Translations under genes and position numbers: made by a program
Notes under the pieces: generated by a model
What the model was told of the DNA's origin: nothing
The model's input: the letters and a program-made list of their open reading frames with translations, nothing else
Database searches by the model: none
In this document: positions 52,476 to 60,845 of the stretch, piece by piece
Numbering within the stretch: position 1 is the stretch's first letter
How the letters are laid out: the number at the start of each line of letters is the position of its first letter
Assembly: GCA_020636315.1 (NCBI GenBank)
Contig: JACJYA010000021.1
Location: 52,791-116,790 of the forward strand
Reading direction: 5' to 3'
Source of the DNA: Lewinellaceae bacterium
GTDB taxonomy: Bacteria; Bacteroidota; Bacteroidia; Chitinophagales; Saprospiraceae
DNA length: 64,000 nucleotides

Positions 52476-53885
52476 ATGAAATATATAAAATTATCCATCC
52501 TGTTTCTCGTCGGGTTGTTGGTGCTCCCCTCCTGTGACAAGGCCCTGGACATCAATACCGACCCCCTGGCAGCCAGTTCGGCCGACCCGAACGTGATCCT
52601 GCCATTTGTAATTGTTCAGTACTCCAGCCGTTTCGAATCGGAGCTGGGCACCCGGATCATGGATGTGCCCCAACACTTCTCCGCCTGTTTCAACAGCCCC
52701 CGGACCGGGCCGACCACCAGCTTCCTTACCGGAAATACCTGGGGCATGTACTACACGCAGGTGCTGGGTAATCTCGTCCTGGTAGAACAGGACGCCCTGG
52801 CCGCCGGCGAGTCGAGGAACAATGTAGCTGCCATAGCCAAGATCCTGAAGGCCAAGGCCTTTTTTGAACTGTCCTGTATCTGGGATAAGATCCCTTTTAG
52901 CGAAGCGCTGGACGGAGCTACTTATTCTTCTCCGAATTTCGATGACCAGGAAGCGGTTTTCCGGGGTTGCCTGTCCATTCTGGATGAGGCCATCAGCCTG
53001 ATCGACAAGGTTCCTGCCGAGGGCGTGTTCGACGTATCCGGAGGGGATGTCCTCTTCGGAGGAGATATGGACAAATGGCGGCGCTGGGCCAACTCCCTGA
53101 AGCTGCGCATCCTGATGCTGATCAGAAATAAGGATACTTCCGTGGACAGCCAGATCCAGGCCGTACTGGGCCAGCCGCTGATCGAGTCCAATGATCAGGC
53201 CGTTCTGCTTCCTTACGCAGGCGGCGGCGGCGCTCAGAATGCTTTTTATGGTATCGTTTCCGCTTTCTTCGGCCCTTCCAACGAAACGGCGCAGGTTCAC
53301 GGCCCGGGAGAGCCTCTCTACGACCTGCTGAAAGACGGCGACCCCCGCTTTGATCTGTACATTCTCGACCCGGACGGCCTGGGCGCACCGGACAATGGTT
53401 TCTTCCCCGATGACAATACTGCTGTTTTGAGGGACAACATCATCCGGGATGACCTTCCTCACATCATGTTCCTGCCTTCCGAGATCAGCTTTTACCGCGC
53501 CGAACTGGCCCTGCTGGGCGTAACCAATGAAGATGCACAGGAGTGGTTCGACCGCGGGTTGACTCAGATACTGGAGTTCTGGGGCCAGGACATACCTGGT
53601 GCACAGATCACTCTGGCTGACGCCACTATAAGCGATTATGTGAGCAGCCTTCCTGCCGTTACTATGCAAATGGTGCATGAGCAGCAGTACCTGGAATCTT
53701 TCATCCGGCCGATCGTGGCCTGGAATACGGTCAGAAGGACCAAGGTGCCGGCCCTTTCGCCGCCTTCAAACGCTTCGATCACTACGATCCTGAAGCGGTT
53801 CAACTACCCGCCGGATGAAGTGTCGTCCAACCCGAATACGCCGGCCAACGTGAATACGGATGTGCCGCAGTGGTTTGAAAACTAA
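52476..53885 (+). CDS. SusD/RagB family surface nutrient-binding lipoprotein
   Basis: 469 residues from the ATG at 52476. Lipoprotein signal MKYIKLSILFLVGLLVLPSC, then the SusD-like helical fold, here of the SusD-like-2 kind: ALDINTDPLAASSADPNVILP, AIAKILKAKAFFELSCIWDKIPFSEAL, GGDMDKWRRWANSLKLRILM, TMQMVHEQQYLESF. It forms the lid on the SusC barrel and captures the substrate. It starts 54 bases after susC. The LKLR and WDKIPFSEAL segments are typical of the subfamily that often binds non-starch or peptide ligands; the ligand is unknown. Confidence 0.93.
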   Translation: MKYIKLSILFLVGLLVLPSCDKALDINTDPLAASSADPNVILPFVIVQYSSRFESELGTRIMDVPQHFSACFNSPRTGPTTSFLTGNTWGMYYTQVLGNLVLVEQDALAAGESRNNVAAIAKILKAKAFFELSCIWDKIPFSEALDGATYSSPNFDDQEAVFRGCLSILDEAISLIDKVPAEGVFDVSGGDVLFGGDMDKWRRWANSLKLRILMLIRNKDTSVDSQIQAVLGQPLIESNDQAVLLPYAGGGGAQNAFYGIVSAFFGPSNETAQVHGPGEPLYDLLKDGDPRFDLYILDPDGLGAPDNGFFPDDNTAVLRDNIIRDDLPHIMFLPSEISFYRAELALLGVTNEDAQEWFDRGLTQILEFWGQDIPGAQITLADATISDYVSSLPAVTMQMVHEQQYLESFIRPIVAWNTVRRTKVPALSPPSNASITTILKRFNYPPDEVSSNPNTPANVNTDVPQWFEN

Positions 53886-53921
53886 AGGCTGGCTTTTGTA
53901 AACCTTCAACAAAAAAATGAA

Positions 53922-54437
53922 ATGATGAACTATAAATATTTCATACTTCTTTTCGGCGTTGCCCTGCTCACTGCCTGTGGCAATGAATATGTGGTCGGTG
54001 ATTACTTCGACCTGGAGGAACTTCCCGGGTACGTCGCCTTTGATGCTCCGGGCAACTCCGCCATTCTGGATGATATAATGGTCACCGAAGCGGACGGCTC
54101 CACCACCGTGACCATTGAATGCCCGACCGGCACCCTTTCGGATATAACGGTGGATTACGATTTCGGCGGCGACGCCGTTTTCGGCGCCGACTTCACCGTT
54201 GCCGGCGCCACCGCATCCGGTGGGACCATTACGGTTCGGCAAAAGGACTTCGACGTGGTCAACCGTTCCAATGCGGATCTGGAGATCGAACTGCTCACCG
54301 ATGATGTACAGGATGGCACAAAGACCCTGACGATCACGCTGGTCAGTGCTTCCAATGACGAAGGGGCTCTGGCCGTTGGCCGGGGTGGTACGGATTATCT
54401 GAAAACCGCCACAATCGTCATCGAGGATGTGGATTAA
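53922..54437 (+). CDS. Calx-beta-like surface lipoprotein in the SusC/D operon
   Basis: 171 residues. Lipoprotein signal MMNYKYFILLFGVALLTAC; the mature part is all beta (VAFDAPGNSAILDDIMVTEADGS, then TVDYDFGGDAVFGADFTVAG, ELLTDDVQDGTKTLTITL, TATIVIEDVD), matching the layout of Calx-beta modules. It follows susD by 36 bases, and the operon terminator lies at 54478. Third lipoproteins in SusC/D loci usually sit at the cell surface and bind the ligand; that is inference. The ATG at 53925 is an equally good start. Confidence 0.75.
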   Translation: MMNYKYFILLFGVALLTACGNEYVVGDYFDLEELPGYVAFDAPGNSAILDDIMVTEADGSTTVTIECPTGTLSDITVDYDFGGDAVFGADFTVAGATASGGTITVRQKDFDVVNRSNADLEIELLTDDVQDGTKTLTITLVSASNDEGALAVGRGGTDYLKTATIVIEDVD

Positions 54438-54477
54438 GGATTACCGATAAAGGAAGATAGATCTTTTTATTAGAATA

Positions 54478-54525
54478 GCATCCCGGGCTTTGACGGCGTT
54501 CGAAGTTCGGGATGCTTTGTTATTT
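54478..54525 (+). terminator. Terminator of the SusC/D operon
   Basis: GCATCCCG (54478-54485) pairs with CGGGATGC (54508-54515) across a 22-base loop, followed by TTTGTTATTTT. It lies 40 bases after the last gene of the operon. Confidence 0.7.
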
Positions 54526-54725
54526 TGGGAGCCAGCCTGGCATATTATCGGCGGGCAACCAACCAATAAGCCGGCTTTTCCCGGATATTAATTTATTTTT
54601 ACGGTAATGAATGCCCGGTTTTTGCGAAAGAAAGAAAACCTGGAGTGCCGGCAGGGTTGAGGCGCCTGTTGAAACTTTTACCGTTTTATATGGTTTGAAA
54701 AAAAGACACTTAAAGGCGTTTGTTT

Positions 54726-54756
54726 TGGCAAAGGGGGCGGATAAGTCCTATTTTTG
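54726..54756 (+). promoter_or_regulatory. ribA promoter
   Basis: TATTTTTG (54749-54756) is an exact TAnnTTTG element, with TTGG near 54725-54728 as a -33 candidate, giving a start near 54762 and a leader of about 46 bases before the ATG at 54808. Confidence 0.6.
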
Positions 54757-54807
54757 TACTTATTTGGCCGGGACACCCTTTATTCCCCCTTTAAAAGGTT
54801 AGCAGCA

Positions 54808-55428
54808 ATGGTCAAAAAAATAGAGAAAGTCAACAAAGCTATGGTTAAGAAGCAGGCGGAGGCCCTGATCCCTACGCCCTGGGGCAATTTCAATATGATC
54901 GCATTTGCTGCTAGTGAAAGTGAGTGGATGCCCCACCTTGCCCTCGTCCACGAAAATTGTGATATCACAGAACCGGTCCTCACCCGGATCCACTCCGAAT
55001 GCATAACCGGCGACCTCTTCGGCAGCCGGCGCTGCGATTGCGGGGAACAACTGGATATGTCTCTTCAGATGGCTGCCGAACAGGGAGGGCTGGTGCTCTA
55101 CCTCCGGCAGGAAGGCCGCGGCATAGGCATTATCAATAAGCTGAAAGCCTATAACCTGCAGGACCTTGGCCTCAATACCATAGACGCCAACCTCCACCTT
55201 GGCCTGGAAGTCGATGCCCGGCAGTACGATATCGCTATCGAAATGCTCCATGCTCTGGGCGTCAGCCGCATTCACCTGCTGACCAATAACCCCGAGAAGA
55301 TTGAAGCCCTGGAAAACTCCTCCATCGAAGTGGCCAGCCGCGTTCCTTTGGTCATCGAACCCAAGGAGGAGAATTTCAACTACCTCAAGACCAAGCAGGA
55401 CGAACTGGGGCACCTTTTCAAACTCTGA
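54808..55428 (+). CDS. ribA: GTP cyclohydrolase II
   Basis: 206 residues. Converts GTP to diamino-hydroxy-phosphoribosylamino-pyrimidine, the first step of riboflavin synthesis. Zinc ligands are Cys65 (HSECITGD), Cys76 and Cys78 (SRRCDCGEQL), with the same 11 and 2 spacing as E. coli RibA (54, 65, 67). The catalytic loop LYLRQEGRGIGIINKLKAYNLQD and LLTNNPEKIEAL are also conserved. It is a stand-alone RibA, not fused to RibB. The start at 54808 gives the expected N-terminus; the promoter excludes the upstream ATG at 54754. A short palindrome (55437-55454) separates it from the next gene. Confidence 0.95.
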   Translation: MVKKIEKVNKAMVKKQAEALIPTPWGNFNMIAFAASESEWMPHLALVHENCDITEPVLTRIHSECITGDLFGSRRCDCGEQLDMSLQMAAEQGGLVLYLRQEGRGIGIINKLKAYNLQDLGLNTIDANLHLGLEVDARQYDIAIEMLHALGVSRIHLLTNNPEKIEALENSSIEVASRVPLVIEPKEENFNYLKTKQDELGHLFKL

Positions 55429-55436
55429 ACCGGACG

Positions 55437-55454
55437 GGCCACATTCATGTGGCC
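55437..55454. repeat. Short perfect hairpin after ribA
   Basis: GGCCACAT (55437-55444) and ATGTGGCC (55447-55454) with a two-base centre; no T run. It lies between ribA and the oxidoreductase gene, nine bases after the ribA stop, and could attenuate or stabilise the upstream mRNA. Confidence 0.5.
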
Positions 55455-55469
55455 TGTAAAGACACACCT

Positions 55470-56450
55470 ATGCACGCAATACTCCTTGAATCCTTCGGCG
55501 GCCCGGAGCAGATGTACATTGGCGAATGGCCAAAACCACACCCCGGCCCGGATGAAATACTGGTCCGCGTAGAAGCTACCGCCCTAAACCGGGCGGATAT
55601 CCTGCAAAGAGAAGGTAAATACCCCCCTCCCGAAGGGGAAAGCCCGATCCTGGGCCTGGAGATGGCCGGTGTAGTGGAAAACGCCGGGCGGGGCGTTACG
55701 AAATGGAAACCCGGGGATGCCGTCTGTGGGCTGCTCGCCGGAGGCGGATATGCCGAATACGTAACAATCCATAAGGATATGGCCCTGCCGGTTCCCAAAG
55801 GCTTCAGTTTTACCGATGCTGCCGGCATCCCGGAGGTGTTCCTCACGGCCTTTCAGGCGCTGCGCTGGCTGGCCGGCCTTCAGCACGGTGAGCGGATACT
55901 CATCCATGCCGGGGCCAGCGGGGTTGGTACAGCCGCCATTCAACTGGCCAGCCTGACAGGCGCAGAGGTTATCGTTACGGCGTCCTCCGGCAAGCACCGC
56001 CTCTGCCGGGAGCTCGGCGCTGTTCACGCTGTTGATTACCAAAACCAGGATTTTGAGGAGGACGTGATGGAATACACTCACGGAAAAGGGGTGGACGTAG
56101 TGATAGACTTTGTCGGGGGGCCTTATTTTCAACAAAACCTTAATGTCTTAAGCCTTGAAGGGCGGTTGGTCATGCTGGCCTTCCTGGGAGGCGTTTCCAC
56201 CGAACGGCTCAACCTCGCCCCTATCCTGCGCAAACGCCTGCAGGTGATGGGCTCTACTCTCCGGGCCCGGAGCCTTGATTACAAAATAAGGTTGTCACAA
56301 GACCTTTACCTCTACGCCTGGCCCTTGTTTGAGCAGAACAGGCTTCGCCCCGTCATCGACACGGCCTTTGACTGGAAGGATGCGGCAAAAGCGCACCAGT
56401 ATATGGAGGCTAACCGAAACCAGGGAAAGGTCATTCTGAAGGTCAGCTAA
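55470..56450 (+). CDS. NAD(P)H-quinone oxidoreductase (zinc-independent MDR family)
   Basis: 326 residues. A medium-chain dehydrogenase/reductase of the quinone-oxidoreductase/TP53I3 type: MHAILLESFGGPEQMYIGEWPKP at the N-terminus, the NRADILQREGKYPPPEGESPILGLEMAG segment without zinc-binding residues, and the nucleotide-binding loop HAGASGVGTAAIQLA near residue 148. TASSGKHRLCRELGAVHAVDY and VDVVIDFVGGPYFQQNL follow. It probably reduces quinones or enones with NADPH. It is 41 bases after ribA and may be co-transcribed. Its stop abuts the convergent gene. Confidence 0.92.
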   Translation: MHAILLESFGGPEQMYIGEWPKPHPGPDEILVRVEATALNRADILQREGKYPPPEGESPILGLEMAGVVENAGRGVTKWKPGDAVCGLLAGGGYAEYVTIHKDMALPVPKGFSFTDAAGIPEVFLTAFQALRWLAGLQHGERILIHAGASGVGTAAIQLASLTGAEVIVTASSGKHRLCRELGAVHAVDYQNQDFEEDVMEYTHGKGVDVVIDFVGGPYFQQNLNVLSLEGRLVMLAFLGGVSTERLNLAPILRKRLQVMGSTLRARSLDYKIRLSQDLYLYAWPLFEQNRLRPVIDTAFDWKDAAKAHQYMEANRNQGKVILKVS

Positions 56451-57338
56451 TTACCGGGCAGTGGTAACGCCTGCTGTCGCCAGGGCCACTGAGGCGCGGC
56501 TGTCGTCAACCTTGATCTCTTCACATTCCCAGACAGGAGTAAAATCTTTGCCTTCGTGGCTGTACCGGCACAGCTGGGCATGGGCCCCTGCGTTGAAAAT
56601 GAAGGATTCATTGGCAAACTCCTGCTCTGTGGTATATTCGGCATGATAGACGCGCTGGAGGTTGGCGCCGTCCCAGTAGAAAAAAGATCTTTCTATTCCT
56701 GCCCAGCAGCCGACGGTCATGGTGCTGGCCTCAATGATGGTAAACCCCTGAGGCGTTTCGATCGTCTGCAGCAAGGGGCTGGAGGCGCAGTCTTCGAAGA
56801 CACAAAGCCCGGGAACGGTTCTCTGATAGGCCAGCCGGCCGCCCTGCAGGATGCGTATCTCTGCATTGATGTCGGTAGGTTCCCGGCGGGTTTTAGAGGA
56901 GATGCCCAGCATGAGGAATTCCGGCCTGCCGTCACCGGTGATGTCGGCCCGGCGCCACCCTTTGGCGATGTCCCCTCCCCAGATATAACCGGTAAAGAGG
57001 CAGCCTTCGGGGTCTTCGCCCCGGACGTGGTACCAGATGTCTCCGTAGCCGTTGATCTCATCTTCCGGCAGGTAGTAGTCGTCATTGTATGCAATGTTTA
57101 TGACGCCATACCCGATCGGAAGCTGAGCGGTTATCTCCGCATTCCGGCAGGGGCCGTTAAAAACCTTGGTGTTATTATTGAAAGTGAAGAGCTCCGTCTG
57201 GCTTTCATAGAGCTGGGCGACCTGGGATTGCCGGTGGTACCAGTCGTAAAAAGCGCTGAAGTCAGAGCTGATGAAACGTTCCTGGGCGCTGAGGCCCGCA
57301 ATGCTCAAAAGGGCTGATAGAATTGGGATAATTCTCAT
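56451..57338 (-). CDS. Secreted protein, unknown function (FG-GAP-like segment)
   Basis: 295 residues with a signal peptide (MRIIPILSALLSIAGLSAQ). The mature protein is beta-rich; RRADITGDGRPEFLMLGISS resembles an FG-GAP/integrin-like calcium loop, and paired cysteines (VFNGPCRN, EGCLFTG, LCVFEDC, VGCWAG) may form disulfides. No family is recognised. The stop codons of this gene and the oxidoreductase are back to back at 56450/56451. No promoter was identified in the upstream gap. Confidence 0.65.
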   Translation of the reverse strand: MRIIPILSALLSIAGLSAQERFISSDFSAFYDWYHRQSQVAQLYESQTELFTFNNNTKVFNGPCRNAEITAQLPIGYGVINIAYNDDYYLPEDEINGYGDIWYHVRGEDPEGCLFTGYIWGGDIAKGWRRADITGDGRPEFLMLGISSKTRREPTDINAEIRILQGGRLAYQRTVPGLCVFEDCASSPLLQTIETPQGFTIIEASTMTVGCWAGIERSFFYWDGANLQRVYHAEYTTEQEFANESFIFNAGAHAQLCRYSHEGKDFTPVWECEEIKVDDSRASVALATAGVTTAR

Positions 57339-57457
57339 GGGAGGTGGATTAGGGAGTTATGATGTAAACTATTTTGCCGTTTGGATTATTGCCTTTTTGG
57401 GATATATAATTGGTTGTTTCCCGAAGGAAGCGCCGTTTTTATTTTAAAGCTTTTTCA

Positions 57458-57910
57458 ATGAAAAAATATTTTTTGCTTTTTAGTTCCTTGATTATGCTGA
57501 AATCTGCTTCCGGCCAGACCCTGAAGCCCCACCTTTGGGAACACAGGGTTGTTCTGCTTTTTGCTTCCTCCCTGCAACAGGCCGCTCTTCAACATCAATC
57601 AGATATTCTGACGAAAGAAAAGGAAGAAGTCACGGACAGGGATATCAAAATATATGTCATTCTGCCGGAAGGCGGAGAACAGCCGGATGGACGGCCCCTT
57701 TCCGCTGCTCAGGCCAAAAGCCTTTATAGTACATACGAGGTACCCCCCGGTACAGGTTTCACTTTTATGCTGATTGGTAAGGACGGAACCGAAAAAATGC
57801 GAAAAAAAAGGCCGGTGGCCGCCGGAGAGCTGTTCTCGCTCATCGATAGCATGCCGATGCGAAAAGCGGAAATGCGCCGCAACAGTGGAGATGAGGACAA
57901 AAAAAATTGA
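57458..57910 (+). CDS. DUF4174-like secreted protein
   Basis: 150 residues from the ATG at 57458 (MKKYFLLFSSLIMLKSASGQ, signal peptide). The mature part, LWEHRVVLLFASSLQQAALQHQ then EVTDRDIKIYVIL and GTGFTFMLIGKDGTEKMRKKRPVAAGELFSLIDSMPMRKAEMRR, matches the DUF4174 pattern: a thioredoxin-like fold without the CxxC. The last residues are charged (GDEDKKN). It is probably periplasmic; its role is unknown. The long upstream start at 57410 would hide the signal peptide. Confidence 0.82.
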   Translation: MKKYFLLFSSLIMLKSASGQTLKPHLWEHRVVLLFASSLQQAALQHQSDILTKEKEEVTDRDIKIYVILPEGGEQPDGRPLSAAQAKSLYSTYEVPPGTGFTFMLIGKDGTEKMRKKRPVAAGELFSLIDSMPMRKAEMRRNSGDEDKKN

Positions 57911-57933
57911 GAAAATATCAACATTAATTTGTT

Positions 57934-57941
57934 TACTTTTG
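57934..57941 (+). promoter_or_regulatory. Promoter -7 box for the CtpA-type protease gene
   Basis: TACTTTTG fits TAnnTTTG exactly and would start transcription near 57948, leaving a leader of about 100 bases. The -33 box is not clear. Confidence 0.5.
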
Positions 57942-58050
57942 TATTACGCTTAAATGTCCTCTCCATACCGGCAACTCACGGATGCTTTCTGGCGTTAATA
58001 GCAGAAGAACAATTCTTCGAGATTGATTTAACTTTTTACGAAACGGAATA

Positions 58051-59706
58051 ATGTATCAGGATCAGAATAATACTCCAAAAAAAATAAGTGTCTGGCTTCC
58101 CCTCCTTTTTGCCATTGTCCTGGTTGCCGGGATTCTCATTGGCATGCAGATGGAATCCAACGCGCCTACCATCGTTACGGAGTCGCCGGAGGCCTCGCTG
58201 CATGCTCTGGGGCAGGGGAAAATTGAAGAGATCCTGCGCTATATCGAGGCGAAGTATGTGGATGAGGTCGATCGGGAGGCCCTCGTGCAGGAGGTTATCG
58301 AAGATATGCTTTCCAAACTTGACCCCCATTCCAATTACATCACTGCCGAGCAATTGCGGGAAGTGAACGAGCAGTTGGAAGGCAATTTCGACGGCATAGG
58401 GGTAGAATTCATGATGCTTGATGATACTATAGTCGTCGTCGCGCCGCTGGCGGGCGGCCCCTCGGAAGCAGCCGGCATCCTGGCCGGCGACAAGATCGTT
58501 CAGATCAGCGATTCCACTATTGCCGGAGTGAATATGGATACCCGGGACGTGATCAATATGCTCAGGGGAGAGAAGGGAACGGATGTGGAAGTCGGCATTG
58601 TGCGGGGGCAGGAACAGAAAGTGCGGAAATTTACCATTACCCGGGATGAGATCCCCATGCACAGCGTCGATGTCGCTTATATGATCGATGACAAAACCGG
58701 TTACATCAAGGTCAACCGCTTCAGCGCCACGACGTACGAAGAATTCATGAAAGGCATGGAGAAACTCATCGATGCGGGCATGGAAGACCTGATGATCGAC
58801 CTGCGGCATAACCCGGGGGGCTACCTGCAACAGGCCACCAATATTCTCAGCCAGCTTTTTTCCAGAAAGGATAAGCTGCTGGTTTATACGGAAGGCCGCG
58901 CGGTCAGCCGGAGCAATTATGAATCGACCGGACGGGCATTCTTTGACGTTGACGATATCGTAGTCCTCATCGACGAAGGCTCCGCTTCGGCCAGCGAGAT
59001 CCTCGCCGGCGCGATCCAGGATCACGACCGGGGCCTGATCGTCGGGCGCCGTTCCTTCGGCAAAGGGCTGGTTCAGGAACAGTACAAGCTGCGCGACGGT
59101 TCCGCCCTTCGGTTGACGGTGGCGCGTTACTATACGCCTTCGGGGCGTTCTATCCAGAAGCCCTATGATGACGGCCTGGAAGCTTATGAAAGTGAAATGG
59201 CTCACCGTTATGAGGATGGCGAACTGGAGGGCGAAAAAAAGGTGGCCCTTGCCGATTCAACCGAATATTATACCGACAACGGGAGGGTCGTTTACGGAGG
59301 AGGTGGCATTTCCCCCGATATTTTTGTACCTATCGATACCATTATCTTCAATGACGATTATCTGGAACTCCGCCAGCAGGTGCCCCAATTCGTCTTCCGT
59401 TATATGGATGAATCCGGCGAAGGGCTCAACGAATATACCATTTCCTCCTTCAACCGGAAGTTTCAGGTGAGTGACGAACTGTTCGATCAATTCCTTGCCT
59501 ATGCCAAAGGCCATGGCGCCAAAATAAGCTCGGACAACCTCGGAGGCGCAAAAGCAGAGATCAAGCGCTTCATTAAGGCCCGCATCGCCAAACACCTCTT
59601 TGACGATGAAGGTTTTTATTCCACCTGGAATCAGGGGGACGCCGTGGTCAAGGAAGCGCTGAATGCGCTGGAGCATAACAATCCTCTGACGGCCAGCCAG
59701 AAGTAG
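58051..59706 (+). CDS. S41 family C-terminal processing peptidase (CtpA-like)
   Basis: 551 residues. One N-terminal membrane span (VWLPLLFAIVLVAGILIGMQM), a helical region, a PDZ domain with FDGIGVEFMMLDDTIVVVAPLAGGP and AGILAGDKIVQISDSTIAG (about 110-200), then the S41 serine protease domain. The catalytic Ser313 (GSASASEIL) and Lys338 (RRSFGKGLVQ) are 25 apart, as in E. coli Prc and CtpA. VARYYTPSGRSIQKPY follows, and the C-terminal extension is helical. It degrades or trims envelope proteins at their C-termini. The gene is convergent with purC. Confidence 0.95.
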   Translation: MYQDQNNTPKKISVWLPLLFAIVLVAGILIGMQMESNAPTIVTESPEASLHALGQGKIEEILRYIEAKYVDEVDREALVQEVIEDMLSKLDPHSNYITAEQLREVNEQLEGNFDGIGVEFMMLDDTIVVVAPLAGGPSEAAGILAGDKIVQISDSTIAGVNMDTRDVINMLRGEKGTDVEVGIVRGQEQKVRKFTITRDEIPMHSVDVAYMIDDKTGYIKVNRFSATTYEEFMKGMEKLIDAGMEDLMIDLRHNPGGYLQQATNILSQLFSRKDKLLVYTEGRAVSRSNYESTGRAFFDVDDIVVLIDEGSASASEILAGAIQDHDRGLIVGRRSFGKGLVQEQYKLRDGSALRLTVARYYTPSGRSIQKPYDDGLEAYESEMAHRYEDGELEGEKKVALADSTEYYTDNGRVVYGGGGISPDIFVPIDTIIFNDDYLELRQQVPQFVFRYMDESGEGLNEYTISSFNRKFQVSDELFDQFLAYAKGHGAKISSDNLGGAKAEIKRFIKARIAKHLFDDEGFYSTWNQGDAVVKEALNALEHNNPLTASQK

Positions 59707-59737
59707 CATAACTCATGTTGAAGGCCAAAAGGCCGGC

Positions 59738-60694
59738 CTATTTCCCTTTCAGGTACGCCATCACGTTTTTGAAGATCCGTTCCTCCACCTCCGCCTCACT
59801 TTCCGTGCGTTCGAAGGGCCTTCCGGTAATATATTCGAACAGTTCGATGTACCGCTCGGAGACCTGCTCAACGAAGGTGTCGGGCATGACGGGCATGAGC
59901 TGCCCTTCCAGCCCCTGGAAGCCATGGGCCATCAGCCATTCGCGGACGAACTCTTTGCTGAGCTGCTTCTGGCGCTCGCCCCGCGCCTGGCGCTCCTCAT
60001 AACCATCCTGATAAAAATAACGGGAGCTGTCCGGAGTATGGATCTCGTCAATGACGTAAATTTTGCCGTCTTTTTTGCCGAATTCATACTTGGTGTCCAC
60101 CAGGATGAGGCCCTGCCGGGCGGCCATTTCGGTGCCCCGGCGGAAAAGGGCGCGGGTGTGTTTTTCAAGTTGGAGGTACTCTTCTTCCGAGACGATGCCC
60201 TTCGCGATGATATCTTCCCGGCTGATATCCTCATCGTGCCCTTCTTCCGCTTTGGTGGCGGGGGTGATGATGGGTTCCGGAAAGGGGTCGCTTTCTTTCA
60301 TGCCCTCCGGCATAGGCACGCCGCAGAGCAGGCGTTTTCCCGCTTTATATTCCCGCCAGGCATGGCCGGCCAGGTAACCGCGGATGACCATCTCCACTCT
60401 GAACGGTTCGCAGGCGATGCCAACGGCCACATTTGGGTCCGGAGTGGCGGACAGCCAGTTGGGGGCGATGTCGCGGGTGGCCTCCAGAAAGTGGGCGGCG
60501 ATCTGGTTGAGCACCTGGCCTTTGTAGGGGATAGGGCGGGGGAGGATATGGTCGAATGCGGAGATGCGGTCGGAGGCGACCATGATCAGTTGGCCACTAA
60601 CGGTATAGACATCGCGCACTTTACCGCGGTAGAAATCCGTTTGTCCGGGAAACCTGAAGTTCGTCTCCATGACGGCTTTGGGCAGAGCAGGCAT
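59738..60694 (-). CDS. purC: Phosphoribosylaminoimidazole-succinocarboxamide synthase
   Basis: 318 residues from the ATG at 60694 (MPALPKAVMETNFRFPGQTDFYRGKVRDVY). SAICAR synthase joins CAIR and aspartate with ATP in purine synthesis. Seen: the ATP-grasp-like core GKVRDVYTVSGQLIMVASDRISAFD, VEMVIRGYLAGHAWREY, PFPEPIITPATKAEEGHDEDI, GLILVDTKYEFGKKDGKIYVIDEIHTPDSSRY. The length is that of the longer, eukaryote-like PurC form found in Bacteroidota. The reading frame extends to 60847 but those 51 extra residues overlap the promoter of the next gene and do not resemble the family. Confidence 0.95.
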   Translation of the reverse strand: MPALPKAVMETNFRFPGQTDFYRGKVRDVYTVSGQLIMVASDRISAFDHILPRPIPYKGQVLNQIAAHFLEATRDIAPNWLSATPDPNVAVGIACEPFRVEMVIRGYLAGHAWREYKAGKRLLCGVPMPEGMKESDPFPEPIITPATKAEEGHDEDISREDIIAKGIVSEEEYLQLEKHTRALFRRGTEMAARQGLILVDTKYEFGKKDGKIYVIDEIHTPDSSRYFYQDGYEERQARGERQKQLSKEFVREWLMAHGFQGLEGQLMPVMPDTFVEQVSERYIELFEYITGRPFERTESEAEVEERIFKNVMAYLKGK

Positions 60695-60748
60695 AAGCTG
60701 GTTTTTTGCGGTAAAGGTAGCCAGGATTGACAGGATTAACAAGCGATT

Positions 60749-60773
60749 TTGGCGGCTGTATTTCGTACATTTG
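60749..60773 (+). promoter_or_regulatory. Promoter of the large T9SS cargo gene
   Basis: TACATTTG (60766-60773) is an exact -7 element, with TTGG (60749-60752) as the -33 element 13 bases before it (shorter than the usual 19-21 spacing). Transcription would start near 60779 and the ATG is at 60846. Confidence 0.5.
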
Positions 60774-60845
60774 CCAGGCCCGCAGCCAGTTGTTTTGAGA
60801 AGCGGTTTTGGAAGTATCCCCCTTTTTGAATAAAAGCTTTTCCGC

